Shown: positions 17,541 to 26,290 of the stretch, piece by piece
How positions within the stretch are numbered: the stretch's first letter is position 1
Layout: the number at the start of each line of letters is the position of its first letter
Origin: Streptomyces sp. NBC_01439
GTDB lineage: Bacteria > Actinomycetota > Actinomycetes > Streptomycetales > Streptomycetaceae
Assembly: GCF_036227605.1 (NCBI RefSeq)
Contig: NZ_CP109487.1
Location: 7,737,001-7,801,000, forward strand
Direction of reading: 5' to 3'
DNA length: 64,000 nucleotides
Notes under the pieces: model-generated
What the model saw: the letters and a program-made list of their open reading frames with translations, nothing else
Databases searched by the model: none
What the model was told of the DNA's origin: nothing
Made by a program: the position numbers and the translations under genes

Positions 17541-17601
17541 CCAGCACCCCGGTGCGCGCTCTGCCCTCGGGCAGGTGCGGCGCCGGGGTGCTGGGTTTTT
17601 T
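17541..17601 (+). terminator. Strong rho-independent terminator
   Basis: A 12-bp stem (CCAGCACCCCGG at 17541-17552 with CCGGGGTGCTGG at 17583-17594) followed directly by six T residues. The loop holds a smaller hairpin. It closes the region after the Nudix gene. Confidence 0.85.
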
Positions 17602-17643
17602 CGTGGCTCGCCCTACTCGCCCCGTGAAGGCAGTGAGCACGAG

Positions 17644-17662
17644 GGATCAGCAGAGCTGATCC
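17644..17662 (+). repeat. GATC hairpin in the leader of the zinc-ribbon gene
   Basis: Stem GGATCAGC / GCTGATCC with loop AGA, 46 bases before the ATG of the small zinc-ribbon gene. Its position in the probable 5' leader suggests a role in RNA stability, attenuation or translation. Confidence 0.6.
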
Positions 17663-17708
17663 GGATCTGACGTTGAAGAACGTCCGTGTTCCGCCCAGGA
17701 GTCGAGCC

Positions 17709-17819
17709 ATGAACTGCCCCAACTGCGCCAACGACATGGAGTCGAGCGCCTACGGCATCCGCGCCAGCAAGAAGGCCACGCACACGTGCTCCGAGTGCGG
17801 TTACAGCGAAACACGCTGA
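17709..17819 (+). CDS. 36-residue zinc-ribbon protein
   Basis: Too short for routine ORF calling. It has AGGAG eight bases before ATG 17709. The sequence holds two CxxC pairs, CPNC near the start and CSEC near the end, about 25 residues apart, which is enough for one zinc ribbon. Such mini-proteins bind nucleic acid or protein partners. It is preceded by a GATC hairpin in its leader. Confidence 0.6.
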   Translation: MNCPNCANDMESSAYGIRASKKATHTCSECGYSETR

Positions 17820-17998
17820 GCGGCTGCTTCTCTCCCGACGAAGCCGGACGACCTCGTTCACCAGGACCTCGCCCCCCTGGAGGCCGCACATATCTACGGC
17901 GGGCGCTGCGAACTCGACGAACTCGTCTTCTTCGAACCCATGCGGGCGGCCCACCCCCCCACACACACACAAGCACTGACCAAGGAGCACGGACCATC

Positions 17999-18604
17999 AT
18001 GAGTTTCCTCAGCCGCATCGGCTGCATCGAGACCGAAGAGCAGGAGCGGACCCGGCTGGCCCAGGCCGACGAAGGCTCGCTGAACCACTACCTGTCAACT
18101 CTGCCCGTGACCATCGAAGAGTGGCCCAAGGACCTGCTCGTCGAACTGCCCCGGCAGCAGCCGCGCACTCACCAGGCATACCGCGTCGTCGTGGTGCCGA
18201 TCGAGTTCCGGGAGGAGGCTCTGCCTGGGGGTGCCGAGGAGGAGCCGCTGCCGCGCAAGCGCCACTCCGGCGCTTGGACGTGTGCCGTGGTGTTCTCCGA
18301 CGACCCGGACCACCCGGCCGGCGGCTTCCGCATCGATGTCCCAACCGCCGAGATCGTCCGAGGCCGGAAGATCGACCTCGCCACCGCCCTGGCCCCGTTG
18401 TCCCGCGTGTCCGGCGAGACTCTGCACGCCCCGGAACCGCTGTGCGGCTCGGGCGAAGAGCGCGGCGTGATCACCCACTTTGACCGGTCCACGGACGGGA
18501 TCACCGGTCACAGCCGGTGCGACAACGCGCCGTGTGTGGCGGGAGCCGAGACCGCCGTGCACGTGTGCGCCGATGGCACGCGCTTCTACCGCGTTCCGTT
18601 CTAA
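17999..18604 (+). CDS. Hypothetical protein
   Basis: A 201-residue soluble protein from ATG 17999 (AAGGAG upstream). The sequence is acidic, with a beta-rich middle (QAYRVVVVPIEFREE, WTCAVVFSDDPDHPAGGFRIDVP) and four cysteines in the C-terminal third, including CDNAPC, that might bind metal. No known motif is seen. It appears to form a unit with the two small genes downstream. Confidence 0.6.
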   Translation: MSFLSRIGCIETEEQERTRLAQADEGSLNHYLSTLPVTIEEWPKDLLVELPRQQPRTHQAYRVVVVPIEFREEALPGGAEEEPLPRKRHSGAWTCAVVFSDDPDHPAGGFRIDVPTAEIVRGRKIDLATALAPLSRVSGETLHAPEPLCGSGEERGVITHFDRSTDGITGHSRCDNAPCVAGAETAVHVCADGTRFYRVPF

Positions 18605-18726
18605 CGCCACGGCGCCTCCGGATCCGGGGCCTTTGGCCGGTCCCTCCCGGTGAGACGCTCAACGGCCGCCGGTTTCCGCAATGCACCTGTGCGGTGTACC
18701 ACACCAGAAACGCGGAGTTGGTTCGG

Positions 18727-19131
18727 ATGGTGCGCGAAGTCGGCGGCGAGTGTTCCCAGGTGTCGGCCACCATGACCGAGCGGCCGGAGCGAATGCGTGC
18801 GGGTCAACTCGCCGCCCTGCCGACCGTCGCGGAAATCCGGATGGCGTATCCGCTCGCCGGTGGGGGCGCCACGCTGCGGCTCATGACCGTCGAGGGCAGC
18901 ACGACCGAACGCCACATGATCCCGCTCACGGAGCGGGGCGGAGCGGGGCGCGGCCGGTCGGGAGAACCGCACCCCGCCGGTATCTACCTGGACGCCATCA
19001 CGGCAACGGCCGAACGCCTCGCCCACATTGACCGCGCGTACGGTCCCGTGGCAGAACTTCCGGACCTTCCAGCCGGTGTGAGCGCGCACCCGTCCGGCCC
19101 GCGTTCCTGGCGGATCTGTATCCAGCCGTAG
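18727..19131 (+). CDS. Hypothetical protein, start uncertain
   Basis: From ATG 18727 the frame gives 134 residues (begins MVREVGGECSQVSATMTERP). The open frame extends further upstream and the residues just before (RRFPQCTCAVYHTRNAELVR) also look protein-like, so the true start may be earlier or a 5' part may have been lost. The end (SGPRSWRICIQP) is plausible. No motif is recognised. Confidence 0.4.
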   Translation: MVREVGGECSQVSATMTERPERMRAGQLAALPTVAEIRMAYPLAGGGATLRLMTVEGSTTERHMIPLTERGGAGRGRSGEPHPAGIYLDAITATAERLAHIDRAYGPVAELPDLPAGVSAHPSGPRSWRICIQP

Positions 19132-19156
19132 CCGACTGGGGTCTCCTCTTCTGCAT

Positions 19157-19173
19157 GATCAGCGGAGCTGATC
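19157..19173 (+). repeat. GATC hairpin upstream of a small gene
   Basis: Stem GATCAGC / GCTGATC with loop GGA, followed by CGG. It lies about 105 bases before the coding frame beginning at 19280, and an AGGAG follows at 19206-19210. Confidence 0.6.
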
Positions 19174-19279
19174 CGGTCTGGCCTTCGGAAGATCACGTCC
19201 ACGCCAGGAGTACTGCCGTGAGCTAGGGACTCCGCTGCAGAGCAGCGCCGGGGGTCTCACTGCCGAATCCATCAATGCC

Positions 19280-19558
19280 GTGGACCAGGCGATCGCCACG
19301 ATCCGCGAACACATCGGCGAACTGTCCGACTCGAACGACCGCTGCCCGCTGCTCAAGGACGACCGGCAGGGTGGTCCGGCCTCCTCCTACCTGCCCCATC
19401 TCGATGCCCACGATCAGGCGCGGGCCGCGAAGAACCTCTTCGGCGTGCGCGCCTACCGTCGGCCGCTGACCCGCGAGGTGGAGCGTCCGGACACCAGCAC
19501 CCTGGGCTGGTTCGTCATGTTCCGCTGCCCGCTGGTCCGGGACCTGCCCGCAATTTGA
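19280..19558 (+). CDS. Small hypothetical protein, possibly with a damaged start
   Basis: From GTG 19280 the frame gives 92 residues (VDQAIATIREHIGELSDSND...), helical at first, then polar. Protein-like sequence in the same frame (LGTPLQSSAGGLTAESINA) extends upstream to about 19220, where a well-placed AGGAG and a GTG (19218) exist but in a different frame that stops at once. A single-base change near 19222 may have separated the natural start from the body. Function unknown. Confidence 0.45.
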   Translation: MDQAIATIREHIGELSDSNDRCPLLKDDRQGGPASSYLPHLDAHDQARAAKNLFGVRAYRRPLTREVERPDTSTLGWFVMFRCPLVRDLPAI

Positions 19559-19658
19559 GGTGGACCATCCCGACCAGACGCAGCGAATCGGACCAGCGGT
19601 AAGGATCCTTGACCTCATCGTGGATGGATGCGAGCGCTTCGCACCTCAGGCCACCTCC

Positions 19659-20945
19659 TTAACTGTGCTTGCCCGCGGGCTTCGCCGCGAGGGCCTGCTG
19701 CTCGACGTGCCGTGCCGCGATGTACAGGCCCTCGCGGTTCAGGTGCCGCGAGTAGCTCGAGTCGAGGTAGAGCACGGGCACATCGCCAGCGGCCTTCAGA
19801 AGCGCAGGGTGCAGCAGGTGCTTGATAGGGCCCGAGCCGCCGCCGTAGACGTAGACGACCTCGGTCGTCGCACCGGCCTGGGAGAGGACGTCGCCGAAGG
19901 AGGAGGCGATCTCGTCGACCAGGTAGCTGGCCTCGTCCTCGACGAAGCCGGCGGCGCGCTGGTGACGGTTCTTCACCAGCACGGACGGCTTCGCGTGGAG
20001 GAAGTCCGCCAGCTGCTTGCGCGAGGAGAACTGCAGCGTGGCGTCCGACTCGCTCATGCGCTCCATGGCGTTCATCAGCGCGGAGCCGTAGCCCTCGTCG
20101 AGCGTGGATGCCGCCTCGGGGTTGAACCGCCCGTCGGTGAAGACCGGGAAGTTCACGGTGCCCTCACCCACGTCGACGCCGATGGTGTTCCGCGCCGCCA
20201 CCAGATCGGAGGCCGAGACCCCTTCCACGACGGAGGCGTCGCGAGTGCGCAGATCATCGAGAAGAGCCTGGGCCAGCGGCTCGCCCTTGTCGGTGATGGC
20301 GAACTGCGCGGAGGCACCCTCGGCCATCACCTGAACGTCGACGAACTGCAGGCGCACCGAGACCGGGGTGCTGAAGTTCTTGATCGTCACCAGGTGCACC
20401 GCGGGGTCGGAGCTGCCCAGCAGACCGATGAACTCGGCGGCGTAGGAGTGGCGGCGCGCGACGAACTCGGAGATCGGCAGCGCCAGGCCGGCGCGCACCT
20501 GCACGCGCAGCTCGTGATCGGGCAGCGTGCCGTTCTCGCGGACGTAGTCGCGCAGGGCCTTCGCGGCGAAGGCACCCAGGACCAGGACCTTGCTCAGCTC
20601 CTGATCAGCCTTGGAGTGCTTGCCCAGTACCTCGAACTCGGTGAACTTCGAGCCGCGCACGCTCAGCGCTGCCCGGCCGAAGATTCGGCGGTCCGACGCC
20701 GCTACCAGGGTCGTGGTGAGCGAGCAGTCCAGCTGGTTGTAGAAGTCGCCGGCCATCACGGAGGCCGCATCCGCATCGGGGAGCGGCACCTTCGGCGAGG
20801 TGCGGGAAGTCGAGACGACTGCGCTGGGCAGATCGATCTCGTCGAAGATCTCCCGCTTCGTATTCTGGATGACGCCCTTGACGTAGCCGTTGCCGACGTC
20901 GATGCCGCCGGTGAGGGTGATGATGTCGTTGCTGTTGGCGCTCAT
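19659..20945 (-). CDS. ParM-like actin-type ATPase for plasmid segregation
   Basis: A 428-residue actin-superfamily protein. Phosphate-1 motif GIDVGNGYVKGV is near the N-terminus; the phosphate-2 motif NTIGVDVGEGTVNFPVF lies near residue 260; the adenosine motif VYVYGGGSGPIKHLL is near the C-terminus. Together these are diagnostic of ParM/Alp-type filament-forming ATPases that push plasmid copies apart. The gene follows the ParR-like gene after 57 bases, so both are likely co-transcribed. The order parR-parM is the reverse of the classical R1 order. There is no sign of damage. Confidence 0.85.
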   Translation of the reverse strand: MSANSNDIITLTGGIDVGNGYVKGVIQNTKREIFDEIDLPSAVVSTSRTSPKVPLPDADAASVMAGDFYNQLDCSLTTTLVAASDRRIFGRAALSVRGSKFTEFEVLGKHSKADQELSKVLVLGAFAAKALRDYVRENGTLPDHELRVQVRAGLALPISEFVARRHSYAAEFIGLLGSSDPAVHLVTIKNFSTPVSVRLQFVDVQVMAEGASAQFAITDKGEPLAQALLDDLRTRDASVVEGVSASDLVAARNTIGVDVGEGTVNFPVFTDGRFNPEAASTLDEGYGSALMNAMERMSESDATLQFSSRKQLADFLHAKPSVLVKNRHQRAAGFVEDEASYLVDEIASSFGDVLSQAGATTEVVYVYGGGSGPIKHLLHPALLKAAGDVPVLYLDSSYSRHLNREGLYIAARHVEQQALAAKPAGKHS

Positions 20946-21002
20946 GAATTCGGTCCCTCGGTGTTGTGTTGTCTGCCTGGAAAATGAAATTCACCGCGCC
21001 AC

Positions 21003-21467
21003 TCAGCGCCGAGTGCTCGCCATGATTTCGTCAATGGAGGCCTGCTTCGGCGGCTCCGAGGTTGGGCCGGGGGTACTTGCCGCAGGATCCGCGACCGTCT
21101 CAACAGGTGTCGCAACCGGCTCGGGTTGGGCCAACGGCGCTGGTGCTGTCTTCTCGACGACGGCGTCGGCCTGGTCGGCGACCACGGGCCGTGGCTGAAC
21201 GGGCATGGCGGCCGGACGGCGCTCGGTGACCACCTCGTCGTCCTCGCGCTGCTCGGCGCTCTCCAGCGGCGGACGGCCGCGACGCGGCAGTTGCTCGACG
21301 GGCTTGTAGTAGACGTCGACGTATCCGTCGCGCTGAATGGACTCCCGAATGAGCAGTCGCAGCGACTGCGAGATGTTCTCCTGCTGAGCGAGCCACTCGA
21401 TCACCGAGGTGTCGGCAGCGGGCACGGTCCAGCGGACCTTGCGAGGTTCACTCGGCTGATTCGCCAT
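21003..21467 (-). CDS. ParR-like centromere-binding adaptor
   Basis: A 154-residue protein from ATG 21467 (GAGGTGAG upstream). Residues 1-60 hold a ribbon-helix-helix-like domain (RKVRWTVPAADTSVIEWLAQ followed by QENISQSLRLLIRESIQRDG). The rest is a Pro/Ala/Glu-rich flexible tail ending in a short helix (QASIDEIMASTRR), which would suit filament contact. Domain plan and position next to the ParM-like gene support ParR function. It should bind repeats in the upstream DNA and couple plasmid DNA to filament tips. Confidence 0.75.
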   Translation of the reverse strand: MANQPSEPRKVRWTVPAADTSVIEWLAQQENISQSLRLLIRESIQRDGYVDVYYKPVEQLPRRGRPPLESAEQREDDEVVTERRPAAMPVQPRPVVADQADAVVEKTAPAPLAQPEPVATPVETVADPAASTPGPTSEPPKQASIDEIMASTRR

Positions 21468-21590
21468 TGCACTCACCTCGCCCTGCCACTCGCTCCTGCA
21501 CTCCATCCGATCGTTCGCCGGATGCCTCTCGCCCTGTCACGTGGGCTCGCCACCCCTCATGTTTCGCTTCGAATGCGAATCGCTATGAGC

Positions 21591-21615
21591 CCACTCTATT
21601 GTCCCTATTGAGTCG
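21591..21615 (-). promoter_or_regulatory. Compact backbone motif upstream of the parR-like gene
   Basis: On the minus strand CGACTC (21610-21615) is followed at once by AATAG (21605-21609) and, nine bases on, AGTGG (21591-21595). An ACAATAGAGTGG run resembles the ACATAAAGAGTGG before the mobC-like gene. It lies 124 bases before the start codon. Confidence 0.45.
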
Positions 21616-21639
21616 CATGCAAGTCCCACTCGATACGCG

Positions 21640-22130
21640 AGTTGGACGCCATTGCTGTCCCCAGTCGCCCCTGGTGGGGACACCTGCGAGACGCCGCAAT
21701 GCCCCTGCTGGAGACGACTGGGCGCAAGCCGAGGGCGCCATGCGCCTATGAGTCCCCCATGCAACGCAACAAGGGCTCCCGCGGGACACCTGCGAGACAC
21801 CTGACGTCAGGGCGTGGTCCCGGGGAAGCCGCATGGGGGCACACGTGAGCTCCCGCTGGTGTCCCGACCGTGTCTCTTGAGAGACGCCACCCGGCTCCCC
21901 GACGCAGATGTGTCCTCAGAGGGCACTGTGCGCGACACCGGGGCGGCACGGTTGGAGCGCGCGCGAGATGCTGTGCGGACACGCACGGGACTCTGGGAGA
22001 CCCGACAGCAGCAGTCGGTGTCTTGTACGTGTCCCAGTCGCGGCCCCTGCGTGTTTCGATGGGTCACCGCAGAGACGCGAGGGAAGTGCTGATTCACGGG
22101 GCCGCGAGGCCTGACCGCGTCCCTTGCCAA
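21640..22130. other. Repeat-rich non-coding region, candidate parC centromere or origin iterons
   Basis: No gene is supported. A motif related to GGACACCTGCGAGAC recurs (about 21677-21691 and 21781-21796), with degenerate forms containing GACAC/GTGTC and GAGAC/GTCTC through to about 22080, in both orientations. The position just upstream of the ParR-like gene fits a centromere. Irregular spacing means exact repeat units need to be computed. Confidence 0.4.
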
Positions 22131-22427
22131 AGTCATCCGGCGGGTACGTCGAGACGGTCACGGACCGCTGGCGGAGCGCGGCCAGCACAGCTGTCACCGA
22201 GACACCGACACAGCGCTGGTGCGGCGGTCGGCACAGGGGCGTCATCGAGCCGACAAGGTTGGGCAGAGAGAGAAGGGTCGAAGGGGGGAGTGGGCCCCCA
22301 CGCCCAGCGAGCGTGCGAGGAACGACGTGCTTGCGCAGCATCGGCCGTGGGGTAGGAGAGGCGCGGAGGCATTGCTGCGGAGGCACGCCTTGGAGGAAGG
22401 CGACAACGCTCCGATACGCCTCGAGCT

Positions 22428-22454
22428 GCTCGCTGTGCTCGCTGTGCTCGCTGT
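22428..22454 (+). repeat. Three tandem 9-bp repeats (GCTCGCTGT)
   Basis: Exact triplicate of GCTCGCTGT, directly followed by a partial fourth unit. It could be a protein-binding array or slippage product within the putative origin region. Confidence 0.85.
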
Positions 22455-22748
22455 GCCCGATGGGCAGATGGTCGCAGCAGCCGGGGCTCTCTTCTTCTGA
22501 TGCGTTCACGAGAGACCGCCCCGGGCTCGCCGCGCGAGCGCGAAACGAAACACGGCCCGGGGCCGGATCGTGTGTCGACGAGGTGGTGCCGAACGCCCGC
22601 CCCGGACGCGGTGCGTGACGTGCTGGCACGCTGTCGCGGCAGCACCGGAGCAACGACCAGGGCACAGCAGATCCAGGTTGGTGCAACTAGCGCAACACGA
22701 TGGTGCGAGGCCGGCTACGCCGTCAGCAGCGAGCGATGAAGCAGAGCG

Positions 22749-22757
22749 TTGTCCACA
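22749..22757 (+). promoter_or_regulatory. DnaA box
   Basis: TTGTCCACA, an exact match to the preferred Streptomyces DnaA box, in a gene-free region. Confidence 0.6.
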
Positions 22758-23312
22758 GCCGAAGCGACGGCGTCGCGAGAGGGCGGATTCGCTGCTGGGC
22801 GAGGGCTGTGCCGCCTGCGGCAGCAAGGTGATGAACCGGAGCTGTGCCCCGTCCGGAGCAGACCCGTACCGCGCCTCGTTCGTGCCTCACGAGGACGGAT
22901 CGGCACGGGGGTACGGCCGTATCCCGAACGACGAAACATCAGTACCGCCAGAAGGTGTGATGACCAGGGGAAACAGCCAGACCCGTACCCCCGCTGCCCG
23001 AAAGGGGGGAGGGGTACGAGTCGAGAGGGTACGGACCGTTTCCCCTGATGTTCCAGGCTTCCGCTCATGCTCCAGCCGTGGAACAGCGGGGACGGCTACA
23101 AGGAAGTGAAAGGGCATAAGGGAAACTGATAACGCGTGTCCTGCGGACCCTCGCTCCGCTCGGCCTCTTCACTGTGCTCCGATGACGTGTCAGGCATGGC
23201 CGACTGGCTCCACCGGTCGCTCAGCTCGCCGGTCCGTCGGTCGCCGGCGCTCCCTCGGGCGATGCCCAGCCCTGCGCTTGAGAGACGATCCCCAACACTG
23301 CCCCCGCCGCAG

Positions 23313-23321
23313 TTGTCCACA
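23313..23321 (+). promoter_or_regulatory. DnaA box
   Basis: A second exact TTGTCCACA in the same orientation, about 560 bases from the first. Confidence 0.6.
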
Positions 23322-23981
23322 GGCGCGCGGGCAGGGGCGAAGGGTGCAGCAGTGGATGGGCAGGCGCGCAGCGCCTGGCTCGGGCGAGAAGTGACGCTCC
23401 GCGCGGTGGCTCGCAGTGCGATCCGGCCGGGGTGGATCACTCCAGCGGGATCTACCGGGTCGTCAGCCAGCAGGGCTGGCGCGGGAGCTGGGCTGAACAT
23501 CGAGATCGCACGGACCCCATCGGGTCCGCACTCGATGGTCGCTACCCCGCCCGAGTCCACGTCCACGAAGAGGCACAACCACGACACAGTCCCAGCCTGA
23601 ACTCGTCCGGCGATGGAGGAGCCCGCTGCGTGCCGAAGTTGTAGCAATCGAACAGCGAAGCCGTCGCCGAGGATGCGCTCCGGCGAAGTTGGGGACGTCG
23701 GTAACGTCGACTCCACCGACGACGAGAGCAGCGCGCTCGTCACCGTGAACATCCCCCGCAGCGGTGACGGGATGTACGTCGTCCACCTCATGCCGATGGG
23801 TAGTGACGATCAGATCCGCGTCGAGCTCCATCGGGAGAAGGGCCTGGCCGTGATCGGGTCCAGTACCGGCTGGCCGGAACGGGGCAGCGGCATGCAGGCC
23901 GCCGCGCCTGCCCAGACGCCATGACCACAGCTCTCGACTCCGGCTGTGGAGACCGCCGAGTCATGAGGAGAGGAGAGTCGA

Positions 23982-24477
23982 ATGATTGCTGAAATGATTC
24001 CGGAATCGTGCTCGCACGTCGTCCTCTTCGCCGGTTCCCGCAGCTGGAGCGACGCGAAGAGCATGCGTGAGACGTTCAACGGCGCCTGGCGCGGCTGGGG
24101 GCCCAAGAACGTCACCCGGCCGGTGCTTCTTCCGGGGCACTGTCCCAAGGGGGCCGACGCCATGGCTGAACCGATGTGACGGGACGCAGGCTTCGAGATC
24201 GTCATCTTTCCCGCCGATCGGTCGGCCCACAGGGGGAGCAGCCGGCTTCCAGCGGAACCGGGTGAGGGTCGACGCCGCCCAGGTCTTCCGCGAGGCCGGG
24301 GCTCAGGTGCCGTGCACGGCCTTCCTCGGCCTTTGCCAGAAGCCCGGATGCCCGAAGCGGAGCCCGGAGCAGCTCATGCCGGATGCACCGGGGCACTTCT
24401 CGCACGGCACCGTCCGCTGCAGGGCTCGAGCGCGAGCTGCTGGGATCAAGACGACCAACGTGATCCATCCGGTCTGA
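23982..24477 (+). pseudogene. SLOG/DUF2493-like protein, broken by a stop and a frameshift
   Basis: ATG 23982 follows GAGGAGAG. The first frame encodes VVLFAGSRSWSDAKSMRETF and LLPGHCPKGADAMAEPM, the glycine-rich ligand-binding start of a SLOG-superfamily (DUF2493) protein. A TGA at 24177-24179 sits where the family often has tryptophan; the frame continues RDAGFEIVIFPADRSAH. A shift near 24230 then moves to the frame AAGFQRNRVRVDAAQVF...AFLGLCQKP, ending at 24477. Two lesions make it a pseudogene. Intact relatives are thought to bind nucleotides and are common in phages and plasmids. Confidence 0.7.
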
Positions 24478-24484
24478 AGACGCG

Positions 24485-24518
24485 CGAAGGGCCCTGCAGG
24501 GTGCTGCAGGGCCCTTCG
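24485..24518. terminator. Perfect 15-bp hairpin between convergent genes
   Basis: CGAAGGGCCCTGCAG (24485-24499) pairs perfectly with CTGCAGGGCCCTTCG (24504-24518) around a 4-base loop. It sits between the SLOG relic and the convergent lsr2 gene and likely ends transcription from both sides. There is no long T-run. Confidence 0.75.
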
Positions 24519-24565
24519 GGGACGAACGGGAGAAGTCGGCCAGGAGGCGAACATCAGGCTCAGCG

Positions 24566-24901
24566 CTAGTTGCTCCGATCGATGTCGTGAGCCTCGTCGT
24601 AGGCCTGCATGACCTTCTTCGGGATGCGCCCCCGATCCGCGAACTCGTGACCCTTCTCCTTGGCCCACTCGCGGATCTTGTCCCGCTCCTCGGCAGTCGT
24701 CTCAGGTACGACTCGCTTCTTGGGCGCGGGCTTCCCGGCTTTCCGGCTGACCTCCAGGTACGACTTCAGCGCAGCCTCGAGGCCCTTCTTCTCCTCAACT
24801 GTGAGATCGACTTCGTACCAGGTGTCTCCCAGGCCGAAGGTCACGGTAGCCGCATCCGGCTTACCACTGAGATCTGACTCGACAATGCTTCGAATAGCCA
24901 T
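24566..24901 (-). CDS. lsr2: Lsr2-like nucleoid protein / xenogeneic silencer
   Basis: A 111-residue protein from ATG 24901. The N-terminal dimerisation half includes TVTFGLGDTWYEVDLTVEEK. The C-terminal half has the Lsr2 DNA-binding plan: IREWAKEKGHEFADRGRIPK, where ADRGRIP stands for the AT-hook-like RGR motif (usually GRIP or RGRIS), then VMQAYDEAH. Lsr2 binds A+T-rich DNA and silences horizontally acquired genes in actinobacteria. A plasmid-borne copy could lower the plasmid's cost or interfere with the host's own Lsr2. It stands alone, convergent with the SLOG relic. Confidence 0.9.
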   Translation of the reverse strand: MAIRSIVESDLSGKPDAATVTFGLGDTWYEVDLTVEEKKGLEAALKSYLEVSRKAGKPAPKKRVVPETTAEERDKIREWAKEKGHEFADRGRIPKKVMQAYDEAHDIDRSN

Positions 24902-25111
24902 ACCGGCGAGAGTAGCCGATGCGCAAGTACTTTGGAAAGCCTGTCGCAATCATTCGACATAAGTGCGCCATTTGGCGCCTGAATGAGACTCAAAGATGCT
25001 GGTGAATTGGCAGAGGGAGTGACTGTTACTGCTAGAATCGCAGCAGCGTTGAAAGGTGTTTCATGCCCCGTTCTCCACCGACCAGCGACCCCGATCGAGA
25101 GGGCCTCCAGC

Positions 25112-26270
25112 ATGTCCACGCTTCATGCCGTCGACGACCACTCGCTCACCGAAGAGGACGTCGCCGAGATCCATGCGAAGTCGCCTGACACCCGGGTTCT
25201 GCTCACCTGTGACGGCGGAGTGAACTCCCACCGCGGTATCGCCGCCGCGCGTGCCCCGGGCTGGACGACGTTGGCGGCCGACCGCCACGAGGAGCTCGCA
25301 CCGGGCTCGACCGCGGACATCACTGTCGAGCCGTGCCGGATCGACGAGACCTACGCCCACACTGGGATCTGCGGTGCCCACGTCCTCTACCAGGTGATCG
25401 AGGCATGCACCCGTGTGCATTGGCCCGAGAAGCTCTGGGAGATCCGCCTGCTGCGCGGCGCCGCGCCGAAGACCATCCCCAATCCCTGGGGTGGGTTCGA
25501 CGCCGACCCCGATGCCAACGACATCGAACAGTCGATACTGATGCAGCTGCTGCGCACCGAGCCGCATCACCCGGTCTTCCTCCGGGCCTGCGAGGGCTTC
25601 GCGCTCGTGCTCAAGGCCTTCGCCCGGGTCGGCGAGATCCGAGACGTCGACGACCTCGATGAGGGCTTCTTCGGCTTCTACCTCGCCGCCCCGGCGATGA
25701 ACAGCCCGCGCCGCACGGGGGCCGCGCTTGAGCCGTGCTTCGCGGTGTTCACCGCCGACGGTGCCGACGTCATGGTAAAAGGCCGAGAAGTCGGGCGGCC
25801 TAGTCGCCGTGCTCCAGGAGACCACCCAGGTTGCCCTGCTCGCCGTCAGCGCCGATGGCTCCAAAGGCGATCTCGTGCTGGGCCCGGACGCCGACTGCGA
25901 CGCCGGCCTTGAAGATCTGCAGTCGCTGTTCGAGCTGGTGCGCCGGACCGGGGGCCTCAAGCCCTTCGGGCACGGCTTCACCACGGCGGTCGTCGAGATC
26001 GCGATCGAGCCCCTGGGCCTGCGCGTGGACCGGATCGGATCCGAATCGCAGCACCTGCGCCTGATCACCCGGTCCGGCCCGTCCTGCCTGTCCTTTCTGT
26101 GGTGGAACGTCGCTGAGGAGAAGTTCGACGTGATCCAGAGCTTCGTGCAGCGCGCCAGCCGTACCGAGCTCGGGACGCTGCGCTTCACGGCGACGTTGCA
26201 GCCGAACACCTTCCGCGGCGACACCCGCGTCCAGGCCGTCATCAACGAACAGATCACCAGGGCTGCTTGA
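25112..26270 (+). pseudogene. RecJ-like DHH exonuclease relic (5' truncated, one frameshift)
   Basis: The frame from ATG 25112 holds the second half of a DHH domain: CDGGVNSHRGIAAARAPGW, then AADRHEE where DHH would stand, and the TGICGAHVLYQVIEAC segment like the CGAGVA region of RecJ. After an AAAA run at about 25775-25779 the frame moves by one base. The rest (LKPFGHGFTTAVVEIAIEP, like the PFGxGNPxP region of RecJ) continues to 26270. Removing one A joins the two frames cleanly. The DHH nucleophile-binding N-terminal motifs are missing. It is either a broken gene or, less likely, one expressed by frameshifting. Confidence 0.6.
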
Positions 26271-26290
26271 GCCCCGTAGAGGAGAAGACC

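Larger units (their letters stand above)
22131..23981. other. Non-coding region with DnaA boxes; possible replication origin
   Basis: I find no recognisable protein in about 1.85 kb. The open frames on both strands are low-complexity and lack ribosome sites. One frame around 23690-23870 (containing VTVNIPRSGDGMYVVHLMP) is mildly protein-like but has no start. Two perfect Streptomyces DnaA boxes and a short tandem repeat lie here. No replication initiator gene is seen in the window. Confidence 0.4.

Noticed and set aside
22131..23110. Overlapping open frames of 60-256 codons on both strands
   Set aside because: They are arginine- and proline-rich, lack ribosome sites and show no conserved pattern. 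The region looks like origin or control DNA.
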